Source: Geofilum rhodophaeum
GTDB lineage: Bacteria; Bacteroidota; Bacteroidia; Bacteroidales; Marinilabiliaceae
DNA length: 64,000 bases
Assembly: GCF_002210225.1 (NCBI RefSeq)
Contig: NZ_MWUJ01000002.1
Location: forward strand, 62,001-126,000
Direction of reading: 5' to 3'
Position 1 is the first letter of the stretch. Every line of letters starts with the position of its first letter. This document shows positions 55,659 through 64,000 of the stretch, piece after piece. Below the pieces are notes generated by a model. The model saw nothing but the letters and a program-made list of their open reading frames with translations, ran no database searches and was not told the DNA's origin. The position numbers and the translations under genes are program-made.

Positions 55659-57470
55659 GTGTTGCAAAATCCGCAAATAGAAGTCTTGCGTGGCATTATT
55701 GCTGTTCTTCCAGCCGGCCCTGGTGTTTATCAGTTTTTTGATGAGCACAATCGCATTATTTATGTCGGTAAAGCCAAAAATCTGAAAAGGAGGGTGGCTT
55801 CCTATTTTAATCGGGAACCCGATAATGGGAAAACCCGTGTTTTGGTTAAAAAGATTCGGGACATCCGTCATATTGTGGTCAACTCAGAAGAGGACGCCTT
55901 GCTTCTGGAAAACAATCTAATAAAGAAGTATCAACCGCGCTACAATGTACTGCTTAAAGACGATAAGAGTTTCCCCTGGATTGTCATACGAAATGAACCT
56001 TTCCCGCGGGTACATCAAACTCGGCAGTTTATTCGAGACGGCAGCCAGTATTTTGGACCTTATACCTCTGTGGTGATGGTCCGTACGCTTTTGGAACTTT
56101 TTCGTCATTTGTATCCGCTGCGCACCTGTCGTCTACAATTGAGCCACGACAACATTGCCCAACAAAAATTTAAACGTTGCCTGGAGTATCATATTGGAAA
56201 TTGTAAAGCACCTTGTGAAGGACTGCAAAGTGAAGCAGATTACCTTACTTATATAGAAGACATCCGTAATATTCTTAAGGGAAACATTCAGTCGGTGCTT
56301 CGCTATTTGAAAACGCGTATGCATGAAATGGCTGCAGCTTATCGTTTTGAAGAAGCGGAATCCTTAAAACAAAGGATTCTGATTTTGTCGGGTTTTCAAA
56401 GTAAATCTACCATTGTAAATCCAAAGATTGACAATGTAGATGTCTTCAGTTTGTTGAATGATGAAAAATCGGCCTACGTCAATTTTTTGCGTATTATGAA
56501 TGGGGCCATTATTCAGGCCCACACAGTAGAAATAATGAAAAGGCTCGAGGAAACGAAGGAAGAATTGCTGGCTTTTGCCATTGTTGACATGCGGGAACGC
56601 TTCAACAGTACGGCCCGCGAAATTATTGTTCCTTTTAAACCAAGTGCCGACCTCCAAGAGGTGGAGTTTACTGTTCCGCAAATTGGAGATAAAAAGAAAT
56701 TGCTTGAATTATCGGAGCGTAACGTGAAGTATTTCCGTCTGGAAAAATTAAAACAGGAGGCCAATCAATTGAAAACGCCCAGACATGTTGTGTTGTTGGA
56801 GCAGTTACAAAAGGATTTGCGTTTAAAGAAACTTCCGGTGCACATAGAGTGTTTTGACAACTCCAACATTCAGGGGGCCTATCCGGTGGCTGCTTGTGTT
56901 GTTTTTAAAAACGGAAAGCCTGCTAAAAAGGATTATCGGCATTTCAATATTAAGACCGTAGTTGGGCCCGATGATTTTGCTTCTATGGAAGAAGTCGTTT
57001 TCCGACGCTACAAACGCTTAAAGGAGGAGGGGAGTTCACTCCCACAATTGATTGTTATTGATGGGGGTAAGGGTCAGCTAGGGGCTGCGGTAAAAGCACT
57101 AAGATCCTTGCGTTTGGATGACGAAATCAGCATTATTGGCATTGCCAAACGTCTGGAAGAAATCTTCTACCCGGGAGATCCGGTTCCTCTTTATCTGGAT
57201 AAGAATACCAGTTCCCTGAAAATTATTCAGCATTTGAGAAATGAGGCACACCGTTTTGGAATAACTTTTCACCGCGACAAGAGAAGTAAGGGGGCCTTAG
57301 TTTCTGAATTGGAGGATGTACCCGGTATAGGGCCTCAAAGTCAGGAGCTTTTATTGCGTCATTTTAAGTCGATGCGCAACATACGTCAAGCCAGTGTTGA
57401 CGATCTGGCCAAACAAATTGGTCAAGCCCGTGCCCGTAAACTGAGGGATTGGTTGGATGGAAAGAGCTAG
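55659..57470 (+). CDS. uvrC: Excinuclease ABC subunit C
   Basis: This 603-residue protein has the GIY-YIG nuclease (PGVYQFFDEHNRIIYVGKAK), a UVR motif (residues ~205-240), the C-terminal endonuclease (HIECFDNSNIQGAYPVAACV and LIVIDGGKGQL) and helix-hairpin-helix (LEDVPGIGPQSQELLL). It makes both incisions in nucleotide excision repair. The start is a GTG at 55659 followed by TTG; no nearby ATG fits. Confidence 0.95.
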   Translation: MLQNPQIEVLRGIIAVLPAGPGVYQFFDEHNRIIYVGKAKNLKRRVASYFNREPDNGKTRVLVKKIRDIRHIVVNSEEDALLLENNLIKKYQPRYNVLLKDDKSFPWIVIRNEPFPRVHQTRQFIRDGSQYFGPYTSVVMVRTLLELFRHLYPLRTCRLQLSHDNIAQQKFKRCLEYHIGNCKAPCEGLQSEADYLTYIEDIRNILKGNIQSVLRYLKTRMHEMAAAYRFEEAESLKQRILILSGFQSKSTIVNPKIDNVDVFSLLNDEKSAYVNFLRIMNGAIIQAHTVEIMKRLEETKEELLAFAIVDMRERFNSTAREIIVPFKPSADLQEVEFTVPQIGDKKKLLELSERNVKYFRLEKLKQEANQLKTPRHVVLLEQLQKDLRLKKLPVHIECFDNSNIQGAYPVAACVVFKNGKPAKKDYRHFNIKTVVGPDDFASMEEVVFRRYKRLKEEGSSLPQLIVIDGGKGQLGAAVKALRSLRLDDEISIIGIAKRLEEIFYPGDPVPLYLDKNTSSLKIIQHLRNEAHRFGITFHRDKRSKGALVSELEDVPGIGPQSQELLLRHFKSMRNIRQASVDDLAKQIGQARARKLRDWLDGKS

Positions 57471-57520
57471 CACAAAAACAACTTATATATACTTGATTTA
57501 CAAAATTATAAGATAATTAT

Positions 57521-58495
57521 TTATATAAAAGAATTAATTAATTCACTGGCCGGTAAGGGCAGTATGTTCTCCTCCTTCAGCAATATTTCAAACAGGCTGG
57601 TTTTGTCGTGATAACAGCCTTTTAGTTTATTTTCCAGGATGCTTAAGTGTTCTGTGGGCTGATGGTTGCCTTTGATCTCTGCTTGTGTTATTCTCCCCTT
57701 TTCTACACGCAGCTTTACCCCCAAAACCAAACGACCGCTTTGAAAGCGTTTTTTAAAGGTGTAGGCTGGTCCATAACGGTAATTCCATTCGCTGTTGTCG
57801 TACTTTTCTTTTTTTAGTTGTTCAATCATTTCCAGATCGGTCGTACTAAAGCTGGCTTTTTCCCAATCGTTATTATGACGCAATAAATCCTCCACCAGGT
57901 TGTGTAAAAATTCGGGGGTCGTCTCCTTTGATTGTAGCAGCTCATTGATGTTCACCACCTCGCTGCGAACCGATTTTACCGCCTTGTCCTCAAAGCGCGT
58001 TGGATCACTTTTTAGGCTGCCTGTTAAGCGGTTCAGGTCGGACCGATAAAGAAGTGTTCCATGATGCATTACCCGTCGCTTAAAAACATGACAGGCATTG
58101 CCCGAAATCTTTTTGTAGTTAAGTAAGAGGTCGTTTCGTTCTCCGTTACGAGCAGGAAGGCCTCTTCGTTGGAGGGCTGCTACGATGGGTTCAGTTTCTC
58201 TTTTAAAATTCACAAGGTCAGAATTATTTCCGTTTCTTATAAAGCAAAAATTTAAGTTTCCTTCATCGTGATATACCGTTCCTCCGCCCGACATACGCCG
58301 AAAAACCGGAATATTTTGTTCTTCCAAATAGGGCAGGTTGATTTCGGCCAGTGCATTTTGGTGCTTTCCGATAATCACAGCGGGCTTGTTGATATAAAAA
58401 AAGGCATAGTCTTCCTTTTTTTGTCTTAATAGGTATTCTTCCGCTGCCAAATTAAAGGCCGGATCCATAGAGTTGCTGATGATGGTGTGGTTCAT
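57521..58495 (-). CDS. lplA: Lipoate-protein ligase A
   Basis: This 324-residue LplA has AAEEYLLRQ, KPAVIIGKHQNALAEIN, the nucleotide-binding VFRRMSGGGTVYHDEGNLNF and a C-terminal accessory domain (about 240-324). It attaches free lipoate to E2 and H proteins. It is the only minus-strand gene between 42 and 60 kb and faces uvrC tail to tail, 50 bp apart. Confidence 0.93.
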   Translation of the reverse strand: MNHTIISNSMDPAFNLAAEEYLLRQKKEDYAFFYINKPAVIIGKHQNALAEINLPYLEEQNIPVFRRMSGGGTVYHDEGNLNFCFIRNGNNSDLVNFKRETEPIVAALQRRGLPARNGERNDLLLNYKKISGNACHVFKRRVMHHGTLLYRSDLNRLTGSLKSDPTRFEDKAVKSVRSEVVNINELLQSKETTPEFLHNLVEDLLRHNNDWEKASFSTTDLEMIEQLKKEKYDNSEWNYRYGPAYTFKKRFQSGRLVLGVKLRVEKGRITQAEIKGNHQPTEHLSILENKLKGCYHDKTSLFEILLKEENILPLPASELINSFI

Positions 58496-58545
58496 TTTTC
58501 TTAATTTTACCCAAAATGGGGCATTTTTAAAGTTAGTTTTAGCGG

Positions 58546-58998
58546 ATGAAAGCAGTTGTTCAAAGAGTTGGTTCGGCCACGGTGCGTACCCCGGAAGGGC
58601 ATTGCCACAAAATTAACAAAGGAATGGTAATTTTGGTTGGGATAACGCATAGTGATGAAAAAGAAGATGTGGATTGGCTGGCACGAAAGATTCTGGGTTT
58701 ACGAATATTTGATGATGAAGCCGGGGTGATGAATCTCAATTTGGAACAGGCGGGTGGCGAACTGATGGTAGTGAGTCAGTTTACCTTGCATGCCCGAACC
58801 AAAAAGGGCAATCGGCCTTCTTATGTGGATGCAGCCGGGGCAGAAAAGGCCATTCCTTTGTACGAATATTTTTTGCAAGTTATGGAAGGTCTCAGCGGAC
58901 AAGGTGTTGCGCGGGGAGTCTTTGGTGCTCAAATGAGCGTCGAATTGATTAACGATGGCCCGGTTACTTTGATTATTGATACCGAAAATAAATTATAG
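58546..58998 (+). CDS. dtd: D-aminoacyl-tRNA deacylase
   Basis: This 150-residue protein starts MKAVVQRVGSATV and has the catalytic-site motifs SQFTLHA and NDGPVTLIIDT. It hydrolyses D-amino acids (and glycine) from mischarged tRNA. It overlaps nothing of the next gene if that starts at 59009. Confidence 0.95.
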   Translation: MKAVVQRVGSATVRTPEGHCHKINKGMVILVGITHSDEKEDVDWLARKILGLRIFDDEAGVMNLNLEQAGGELMVVSQFTLHARTKKGNRPSYVDAAGAEKAIPLYEYFLQVMEGLSGQGVARGVFGAQMSVELINDGPVTLIIDTENKL

Positions 58999-59008
58999 CA
59001 TTTGGCCT

Positions 59009-59335
59009 ATGACCATTAAAGAAGCGCAGCGAGCAGTGGACGACTGGATAAAAAATTATGGCGTCCGCTATTTCAGTGAGTTAACCAATACGGCCATATT
59101 GATGGAGGAGGTGGGTGAACTGGCACGCCTTATGGCCCGCAAGTATGGAGACCAATCGTTCAAGGAGGGCGAGAATCCGGAGGATTTGCCTGGCGAGATG
59201 GCGGATGTATTTTGGGTTTTACTTTGCCTGGCCAATCAAACCGGTGTTGACTTGGATTCGGCGCTGCGGCAAAGTATAGAAAAGAAAACGAGAAGAGATG
59301 CGCAGCGACATTTGACTAATTCAAAATTGAAATAG
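59009..59335 (+). CDS. MazG-like nucleotide pyrophosphohydrolase
   Basis: This 108-residue protein has the all-alpha MazG pattern with Mg-binding acids LMEEVGELARLMA and DLPGEMADVFWVLL. Such enzymes hydrolyse non-canonical or excess NTPs. I choose the ATG at 59009 (MTIKEAQRAV), because an earlier frame start lies in dtd. It is 10 bp after the dtd stop. Confidence 0.88.
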   Translation: MTIKEAQRAVDDWIKNYGVRYFSELTNTAILMEEVGELARLMARKYGDQSFKEGENPEDLPGEMADVFWVLLCLANQTGVDLDSALRQSIEKKTRRDAQRHLTNSKLK

Positions 59336-59367
59336 TATATTTTAGACCAACATTTAATAGACCAATC

Positions 59368-60231
59368 ATGGATACCATTCCTTTGTTTGATGAGTTTTTG
59401 CAGGATTTTGCTGTACTGCCGGCTTATGATCCCTCGCGCTTTACCCAGTTAAGTGGTGAGGACGATGTGTTAATGCGAATATTTAGCTGTATAGACCTAA
59501 CAAGTTTAAATACAAGCGACAGCAGTGAGGATATAGAACTGTTTTGTTCCAAAGTTGTGGGCTTTCCGGAGGCATTTCCCGATTTTCCGAATGTGGCTGC
59601 AATCTGTGTGTATCCGGTATTTGCCTCGATACTTTACTCCCGTTTGAAGGAGCTTCCGGTTCAACGGGCTGTGGTAGGGGGTGGATTTCCGAGTGCGCAG
59701 ACTTTTCTGGACAATAAGGTGGCAGAGTGCAGCAAGGCTGTTTTCTTTGGGGCCAATGAAATCGACATTGTACTTTCGGTCGGAGAGTTCTTAGAGGGGA
59801 ATTATGAGTTGGTTGGCGACGAAATTTCGAGCATAAAAGCGGCCATTGGTTCGGCTCATTTAAAAGTTATTTTAGAGACCGGAGCGCTCGAAAGTCCCGA
59901 AAACATTTGGAAGGCCAGTCTTTTAGCCATGGAGGCGGGGGCAGATTTTATTAAGACATCTACCGGAAAACATACACCGGCGGCTACTCCTGAAGCAGCC
60001 TGGGTTATGACGCATGCCATTAAGGCTTTTGCTTCTCGGCGTAAAAAGGTGGTGGGATTTAAGCCGGCCGGGGGCATTGTCAGCGTGGAAGATGCGTTGC
60101 TGTACTGGCATATCGTTGCCGAGGTCCTGGGTGAAGAGTGGTTGCAGTCTGAACGCTTCCGAATTGGTGCCAGTCGTTTGGCCAACAACTTATTGACGGC
60201 CCTCAGTGGCAGAACGCAAAAGTATTTTTAA
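59368..60231 (+). CDS. deoC: Deoxyribose-phosphate aldolase
   Basis: This 287-residue class I aldolase has the Schiff-base Lys in ADFIKTSTGK and Asp in IDIVLSVGEFLEG, as well as FKPAGGIVSVEDAL. It cleaves deoxyribose 5-phosphate to acetaldehyde and glyceraldehyde 3-phosphate in nucleoside catabolism. A good terminator follows. Confidence 0.95.
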   Translation: MDTIPLFDEFLQDFAVLPAYDPSRFTQLSGEDDVLMRIFSCIDLTSLNTSDSSEDIELFCSKVVGFPEAFPDFPNVAAICVYPVFASILYSRLKELPVQRAVVGGGFPSAQTFLDNKVAECSKAVFFGANEIDIVLSVGEFLEGNYELVGDEISSIKAAIGSAHLKVILETGALESPENIWKASLLAMEAGADFIKTSTGKHTPAATPEAAWVMTHAIKAFASRRKKVVGFKPAGGIVSVEDALLYWHIVAEVLGEEWLQSERFRIGASRLANNLLTALSGRTQKYF

Positions 60232-60249
60232 AAGACTTAAAGGTACAAA

Positions 60250-60290
60250 GTGGCAGCGTTTGCTACGGGCTGATTATAGCTTACTGCCAC
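60250..60290 (+). other. Hairpin between deoC and the polyprenyl synthase
   Basis: GTGGCAG (60250-60256) pairs with CTGCCAC (60284-60290) across a 27-nt loop. No T-run follows, so it is not a terminator by itself. Confidence 0.35.
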
Positions 60291-60325
60291 GGGCCATTCT
60301 TTCAAGTAACTTGCATACTACATAT

Positions 60326-60364
60326 GGGGGAGTCTCTGATTTTGAGACGACCCCGCACTTTTTT
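60326..60364 (+). terminator. Intrinsic terminator of deoC
   Basis: GGGG-GA-GTCTC pairs with GAGAC-GA-CCCC around a TGATTTT loop, and a T-run follows at 60359-60364. The T-run meets the stop codon of the converging polyprenyl synthase gene. Confidence 0.72.
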
Positions 60365-61337
60365 AAAGTTTGCGGGTGGTGGTAAAATAAACCAGTTCTT
60401 CCAGCGCACTGCGTGTCTCTGATTCGGGATAGCTGTGTAAAATATCCAAAGCCTTGTCGCGGTATTCGGTCATTTTTGCTTTGGCGTAGGCAATGCCGCC
60501 ACGTTCTTTGACCATTCGCTGGATGGGTGCAATCTTGCGCTCTTTTTTGTGGTGGCGTTTGATGATTTGTAAAGTCTGCCTTCGTTCGGCAGGCGACATC
60601 TGATCGAGCACATGAATCAGGGGCAGGGTGATTTTCTTTTCCTTCAGATCGTTGCCTGTTGGTTTGCCCGCAAGGTTGGTCTTTTCATAATCGAGCAGGT
60701 CGTCCCTTATCTGAAAAGCCATTCCCAGGCAAGTTCCAAACTCCTGCATTTTGTTCAAGGCCTCTTCTCCGGCATTTACCGAATAGGCTCCTGCTTTGGT
60801 ACAGGCAGCAATTAGGGTGGCGGTTTTCATACGAATCACTTCGTAGTAAATCTCTTCCGTGATGTTGAGACGTCGCGATTTTTCGATTTGAAGCAATTCT
60901 CCTTCACTCATTTCTCGTACGGCATCCGCAACCACTTCGAGCACGCCTATCTGTTTGGTTTTAAGTGCGCTGATGAGTCCCGCCGATAAAAAGTAATCGC
61001 CCACCAATACGGCAATTTTTGAACGCCAGAGTGCATTAATGGAGAAAAATCCCCTGCGCTGATAGGTTTCATCCACCACGTCGTCGTGAATAAGCGTTGC
61101 TGTATGCAACAATTCGATGAGTCCCGCCGCGGTATAACTGGCCTCGCTGATTTCACCGTTTAATTTTGCCGTCAGAAAAACGAGCATCGGGCGCATCTGC
61201 TTTCCTTTGCGTCGCAGTAAGTAGTTGGTAATGATGTTGAGCAAAGGAATTTTGGAGTTGAGCTGCTGCTTAAAATAGTGCTCAAACTCACGCATTTCCT
61301 TGCTGATGGGGGCTTTTATTTTTGCAGTTGCACTCAT
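60363..61337 (-). CDS. ispB: Long-chain polyprenyl diphosphate synthase
   Basis: This 324-residue enzyme has GKQMRPMLVFL, the two Asp motifs LIHDDVVDETYQRRG and FQIRDDLLDYE, and Ala at the fifth position before the first motif, which opens the pocket for long chains (menaquinone side chain). I take the ATG at 61337 (MSATAKIKAP), because a TATTTTTG box on the minus strand at 61355-61362 lies within a longer frame. A second, short-chain type synthase is at 10639. Confidence 0.88.
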   Translation of the reverse strand: MSATAKIKAPISKEMREFEHYFKQQLNSKIPLLNIITNYLLRRKGKQMRPMLVFLTAKLNGEISEASYTAAGLIELLHTATLIHDDVVDETYQRRGFFSINALWRSKIAVLVGDYFLSAGLISALKTKQIGVLEVVADAVREMSEGELLQIEKSRRLNITEEIYYEVIRMKTATLIAACTKAGAYSVNAGEEALNKMQEFGTCLGMAFQIRDDLLDYEKTNLAGKPTGNDLKEKKITLPLIHVLDQMSPAERRQTLQIIKRHHKKERKIAPIQRMVKERGGIAYAKAKMTEYRDKALDILHSYPESETRSALEELVYFTTTRKL

Positions 61338-61354
61338 TTTTACCGGATAAGTAA

Positions 61355-61362
61355 CAAAAATA
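61355..61362 (-). promoter_or_regulatory. Candidate -7 box for the long-chain polyprenyl synthase
   Basis: TATTTTTG on the minus strand fits TAnnTTTG. It supports the ATG at 61337 as start, leaving a leader of about 12 nt. Confidence 0.45.
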
Positions 61363-61517
61363 GCAATTTGCCGCATAATTCGGCAGCAATGACCTTGTTT
61401 ATTTGTTGACCTGCTCTGCATGAACAACAGTCGGACAAAGAACTTGTTTTGCCTAAGAAAACATATAGATGTATGTAAATATTTTTAGAATTTCGATATC
61501 AACTGAGCAAATCTTGT

Positions 61518-61525
61518 TATCTTTG
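61518..61525 (+). promoter_or_regulatory. Candidate -7 box for the ArsR-type gene
   Basis: TATCTTTG fits TAnnTTTG. Transcription would begin near 61532, before the ATG at 61581. Confidence 0.5.
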
Positions 61526-61580
61526 CGCAAGAAGGTTTTATTTGTTGTTGACTGTAAGCTTAATCCAGCATTATTTAGTT

Positions 61581-61913
61581 ATGGAGAAGTATTCTTTTAA
61601 TAAGTCGTCGAATATGAAAATCACCGATCTTCAACCCGAGGTGTTGGAGCGTGCCGCCAGTATGCTCAAAGCCATTGCGCACCCCATGCGCATCGCCATT
61701 CTTTCTCACCTGGAAGACGGGAAAAAACTGACCGTAACGGAAATTCATACCTTGTTGAACATTGAGCAAAGCACGACTTCTCATCATTTGGGTATTCTGA
61801 AGGATAAGGGGGTTTTGGCTTCCCAACGGGAGGGTAAAAACACCTTTTATTTTTTGCGGCACGACAGTCTCCGCAACATCATCGATTGTGTCAGTAAGTG
61901 TTCAGTAGGATAG
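61581..61913 (+). CDS. ArsR-family regulator
   Basis: This 110-residue winged-helix protein has IAHPMRIAILSHLEDGKKLT, the recognition helix STTSHHLGILKDKGVL and the wing REGKNTFYF. Its C-terminus ends in DCVSKCSVG, and the two Cys could bind a metal or be redox active. Starts at 61581 and 61614 are both possible. queD starts 15 bp after its stop; the regulated genes are unknown. Confidence 0.83.
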   Translation: MEKYSFNKSSNMKITDLQPEVLERAASMLKAIAHPMRIAILSHLEDGKKLTVTEIHTLLNIEQSTTSHHLGILKDKGVLASQREGKNTFYFLRHDSLRNIIDCVSKCSVG

Positions 61914-61927
61914 AGGAGCAGGAAATA

Positions 61928-62395
61928 ATGACAAAAATACGTTTAACCAAAGAGTTTCGCTTTGAAATGGCGCATGCCTTGTACAATTACGACGGCTTGT
62001 GTAAAAACATTCACGGGCATTCCTATATTTTGCAGGTAACCGTTTTGGGGGTTCCCGAACAAAATCCCGCCAGTCCCAAATTGGGTATGGTTATGGATTT
62101 TGGTGATTTAAAGGCGATTGTAAACCGCGAGATCGTGAACGATCTCGACCATGCCATTGTCGTCAGCAATAAAGTTGCGCCAGAATTGATTGCCTCCTTA
62201 GGTCAAATGGGCGAACGTCATTTTATTCTGAATTATCAGCCGACTTGCGAAAACATGCTCATCGATTTTGTTGATCGTTTGCAAAAGGCTCTTCCTCCCC
62301 AAGTAGAACTCTTCAGCCTTAAGTTGCACGAAACGGCGAATTCTTTTGCCGAGTGGTATGCCCAGGACAATGCAACAGCATCACCTTTATCTTGA
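61928..62395 (+). CDS. queD: 6-carboxytetrahydropterin synthase
   Basis: This 155-residue protein of the 6-pyruvoyl-tetrahydropterin synthase family has FRFEMAHALYNYDGLCKNIH with zinc-binding His and catalytic Cys, then HGHSYILQVTV, and a C-terminal FSLKLHETANSFAEW. It makes a queuosine/7-deazaguanine precursor from dihydroneopterin triphosphate. The 3' end overlaps the converging CbiJ-CbiD gene by 77 bp. The start is ATG 61928. Confidence 0.9.
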   Translation: MTKIRLTKEFRFEMAHALYNYDGLCKNIHGHSYILQVTVLGVPEQNPASPKLGMVMDFGDLKAIVNREIVNDLDHAIVVSNKVAPELIASLGQMGERHFILNYQPTCENMLIDFVDRLQKALPPQVELFSLKLHETANSFAEWYAQDNATASPLS

Positions 62396-64000
62396 TGTTT
62401 TTCGGAAATTTTTTATTGAGCGTTTCCTGGCAGGCATGTTCCACTTCGTGATAAAGTCTTTGGAGGTCGGAGGGGGCTAATAAACTTTCGGCTTCGTTGA
62501 AAAGTATAATCTTTTTCAGCGCTTTTCTTCCTCGCAGTGACAGTTTTGCTCTTTGGGCCAGTTCCTGAACATAAGCAGGGTCCAACGCAGCGTTTTTGCT
62601 GTGGGTATCGAGGGCTCCCCTTGCCAATTTTATGGCTTTTCCAGGCAGAATGCCGATGCTGATTTTTTCAAAGTTGCATTTTATGGCGCAGTGTATTGTC
62701 TCTCCGATCAAATTGCCATAGTGTACGAATGCTGTTTCGGTCTGGTCGCCAAAGATTTCTCTATAGAGGTTTTCTCCTCGTTGGCCCGCGGTAGCTACCA
62801 ATTGGCGATGACCCATAGCTTTGGCGACTTCCATGTGTTTTTGCAGTGCCCCTACAAAGGCGCTGTGCGAATAAGGTCGTACGATTCCTGTGGTTCCAAT
62901 TATGCTTAGGCCGCCTGTTATGCCAATTCTCGGATTGAAGGTTCTCTGGGCCAATGTGCGGCCTTCCGGAATGAAGGGACAAAGAATCCACCCGCCTTTG
63001 TAACCATAGCGTTGCGCCAAAATTTTTAGATTATGAACCATCATTTTTTTGGGCCCTTCATTGATGGCGGGCTCTCCGGGAGGGCAATTTAGCCCGGGTA
63101 GCGTAACCAGGCCCACGCCTTCTCCTCTTTCGAACCTTATTTCTGAAGAGGAGAGGAGTTTTACCCTGCATCCAATTACAGCAGCATGAGTTACATCCGG
63201 ATCATCACCTGCATCTTTAATTACAGTACAACTTGCTGTATTGTTCAGTGGTGCAGCTTCTGCATAGATTTTTTGCTCTACCTCAGCCCCATCTGGCAGA
63301 AAAAGTTTGGTTTGCGCTGGACATTGGTTGGTCATTAGCCATTCAAATGCGCCCAAGGCTGCTGCTGTAGCACAAACTCCTGTGGTGTAGCCGTTTCTTA
63401 GGGGCAAGTCTGGTTGTCGTTTGGTTCGTCGCATTCGCAACAACAATTGATGGAGTTCAGAAATTTGATAAACCAAATGCGCATACCTTGGTAGTTTTGG
63501 TCGTTTTATAATCCATAAAGGCAGATTATTATACGCTGCTGTATCTATTTTTAGTTGAAGATATCCGCTGGTACCACTTTCTTTGCTTATGAGTAAAGAG
63601 GGATCTATATATTTCAGCATTTGATTCAAATTCTGTGCATTCAGATGGGCCGGAGCAGGGTGAAGATGGGCTTTTGGTACACCGGTCTGTAAGCCCTTCT
63701 GAAAGGAAAGTGCCGAATCGAGAATGCGAAAATGGATTTTGTGGGGGCTTTTGAGTGTTTGAAAATGACCTATGGTTTGTACACCGGTTAAGGCCAGAAT
63801 GCGTTGTATGGGCAGTTTCTCGAGGGCGTCCATCATCTGGGGCCAGGATTCGAATACCCTCAGGTGTCGTTGCTCTAGAGACAGCTCAGGGCGTTCGATT
63901 CGGATGGCAGTAAGTCCGGTTATTTGTGCGGTGTTTGTTACATTCTTGTGTAATTGTTCTGCAAACGGATGGCCAGCGTCGATCAACAGACTGATATTTT
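62319..64000 (-). CDS. cbiD: Cobalt-precorrin-6A reductase/5B methyltransferase fusion (CbiJ-CbiD), N-terminus cut by window edge
   Basis: The frame is open to the right edge, so the true start is outside the window. The N-terminal ~190 residues resemble CbiJ/CobK: ISLLIDAGHPFAEQL fits its DxTHPFA motif, and SKESGTSGYLQLKIDTAAY is near the C-terminus of that domain. The rest is CbiD: RNGYTTGVCATAAALGAFEW, IKDAGDDPDVTHAAVIG and ITGGLSIIGTTGIVRPYSH. Both act in anaerobic cobalamin ring synthesis. The last ~70 residues are a family-variable tail. Confidence 0.85.
   Translation of the reverse strand, partial: NISLLIDAGHPFAEQLHKNVTNTAQITGLTAIRIERPELSLEQRHLRVFESWPQMMDALEKLPIQRILALTGVQTIGHFQTLKSPHKIHFRILDSALSFQKGLQTGVPKAHLHPAPAHLNAQNLNQMLKYIDPSLLISKESGTSGYLQLKIDTAAYNNLPLWIIKRPKLPRYAHLVYQISELHQLLLRMRRTKRQPDLPLRNGYTTGVCATAAALGAFEWLMTNQCPAQTKLFLPDGAEVEQKIYAEAAPLNNTASCTVIKDAGDDPDVTHAAVIGCRVKLLSSSEIRFERGEGVGLVTLPGLNCPPGEPAINEGPKKMMVHNLKILAQRYGYKGGWILCPFIPEGRTLAQRTFNPRIGITGGLSIIGTTGIVRPYSHSAFVGALQKHMEVAKAMGHRQLVATAGQRGENLYREIFGDQTETAFVHYGNLIGETIHCAIKCNFEKISIGILPGKAIKLARGALDTHSKNAALDPAYVQELAQRAKLSLRGRKALKKIILFNEAESLLAPSDLQRLYHEVEHACQETLNKKFPKNIKIKVMLLHCPGHTTRQKNSPFRAT

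Overview
The window looks like a chromosome segment of a member of Bacteroidota, most likely of the Marinilabiliales/Bacteroidales-Cytophagales type. The reasons are promoter boxes of the phylum's TAnnTTTG form, weak use of Shine-Dalgarno sequences, an atpD-atpC pair split from the rest of the ATP synthase genes with a short epsilon subunit, and phylum-typical families (DUF4254, DUF4292, SiaB/SiaC-like proteins, a TPR lipoprotein after dut). Assignment to a genus is not possible by eye. I saw no tRNA or rRNA gene, CRISPR array or transposase.

Layout: (1) 1-8.7 kb is surface-glycan biosynthesis: a truncated LtaS-type membrane protein, a GT2 gene, and a seven-gene minus-strand operon (DUF4254, GT9, GT4, UDP-sugar epimerase, GT90, GT4, GT4). 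(2) 8.8-14.1 kb, minus strand: atpC, atpD, a polyprenyl synthase and an RND/MMPL exporter. (3) 14.5-37.5 kb, plus strand: a large chemosensory locus. It encodes a YfiR-like periplasmic protein, one MCP, STAS, CheY, a free HPt, CheA, two CheW, three CheR homologues (one degenerate), a histidine-kinase-like protein without its phospho-histidine, CheD, two CheB, three membrane GAF proteins (one ending in a SpoIIE phosphatase), SiaB, SiaC, a TerB-like/ABCG-type ABC transporter and two exported proteins of unknown function. No flagellar genes are present. I infer that chemosensory input is passed to a phosphatase/kinase partner switch (SiaA-like, SiaB, SiaC) and perhaps to the transporter. This is the best candidate for an undescribed system here. 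(4) 37.6-42.4 kb, mainly minus strand: a CDF metal transporter, rhodanese, hemW, a VanZ-like protein, an Rrf2 regulator and rpiB. (5) 42.4-60.2 kb, mainly plus strand and more AT-rich: nadA, a response regulator, ruvB, a flippase, dut, a TPR lipoprotein, DUF4292, an EnvC-like protein, an RsbW-like protein, ybeY, mnmG, ade, uvrC, lplA (minus), dtd, mazG-like and deoC. (6) 60.3-64.0 kb: a long-chain polyprenyl synthase, an ArsR regulator, queD and a truncated CbiJ-CbiD fusion.

The non-coding DNA is also notable. Three ParB-binding (parS-like) palindromes lie at 40,243, 53,488 and 54,207. The AT-rich gaps at 40.2-40.6 and 41.9-42.4 kb sit where gene direction and strand composition change, which suggests an origin-proximal region. 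A ~180-bp repeat with terminal inverted repeats occurs twice, in inverted orientation around the CDF-rhodanese-hemW genes, with a more diverged third copy beside the 53.5-kb parS. An orphan terminator near 42.3 kb may end a small RNA, and a terminator lies directly in front of the ABC transporter start codon.

All assignments come from reading motifs by eye; no database search was run.
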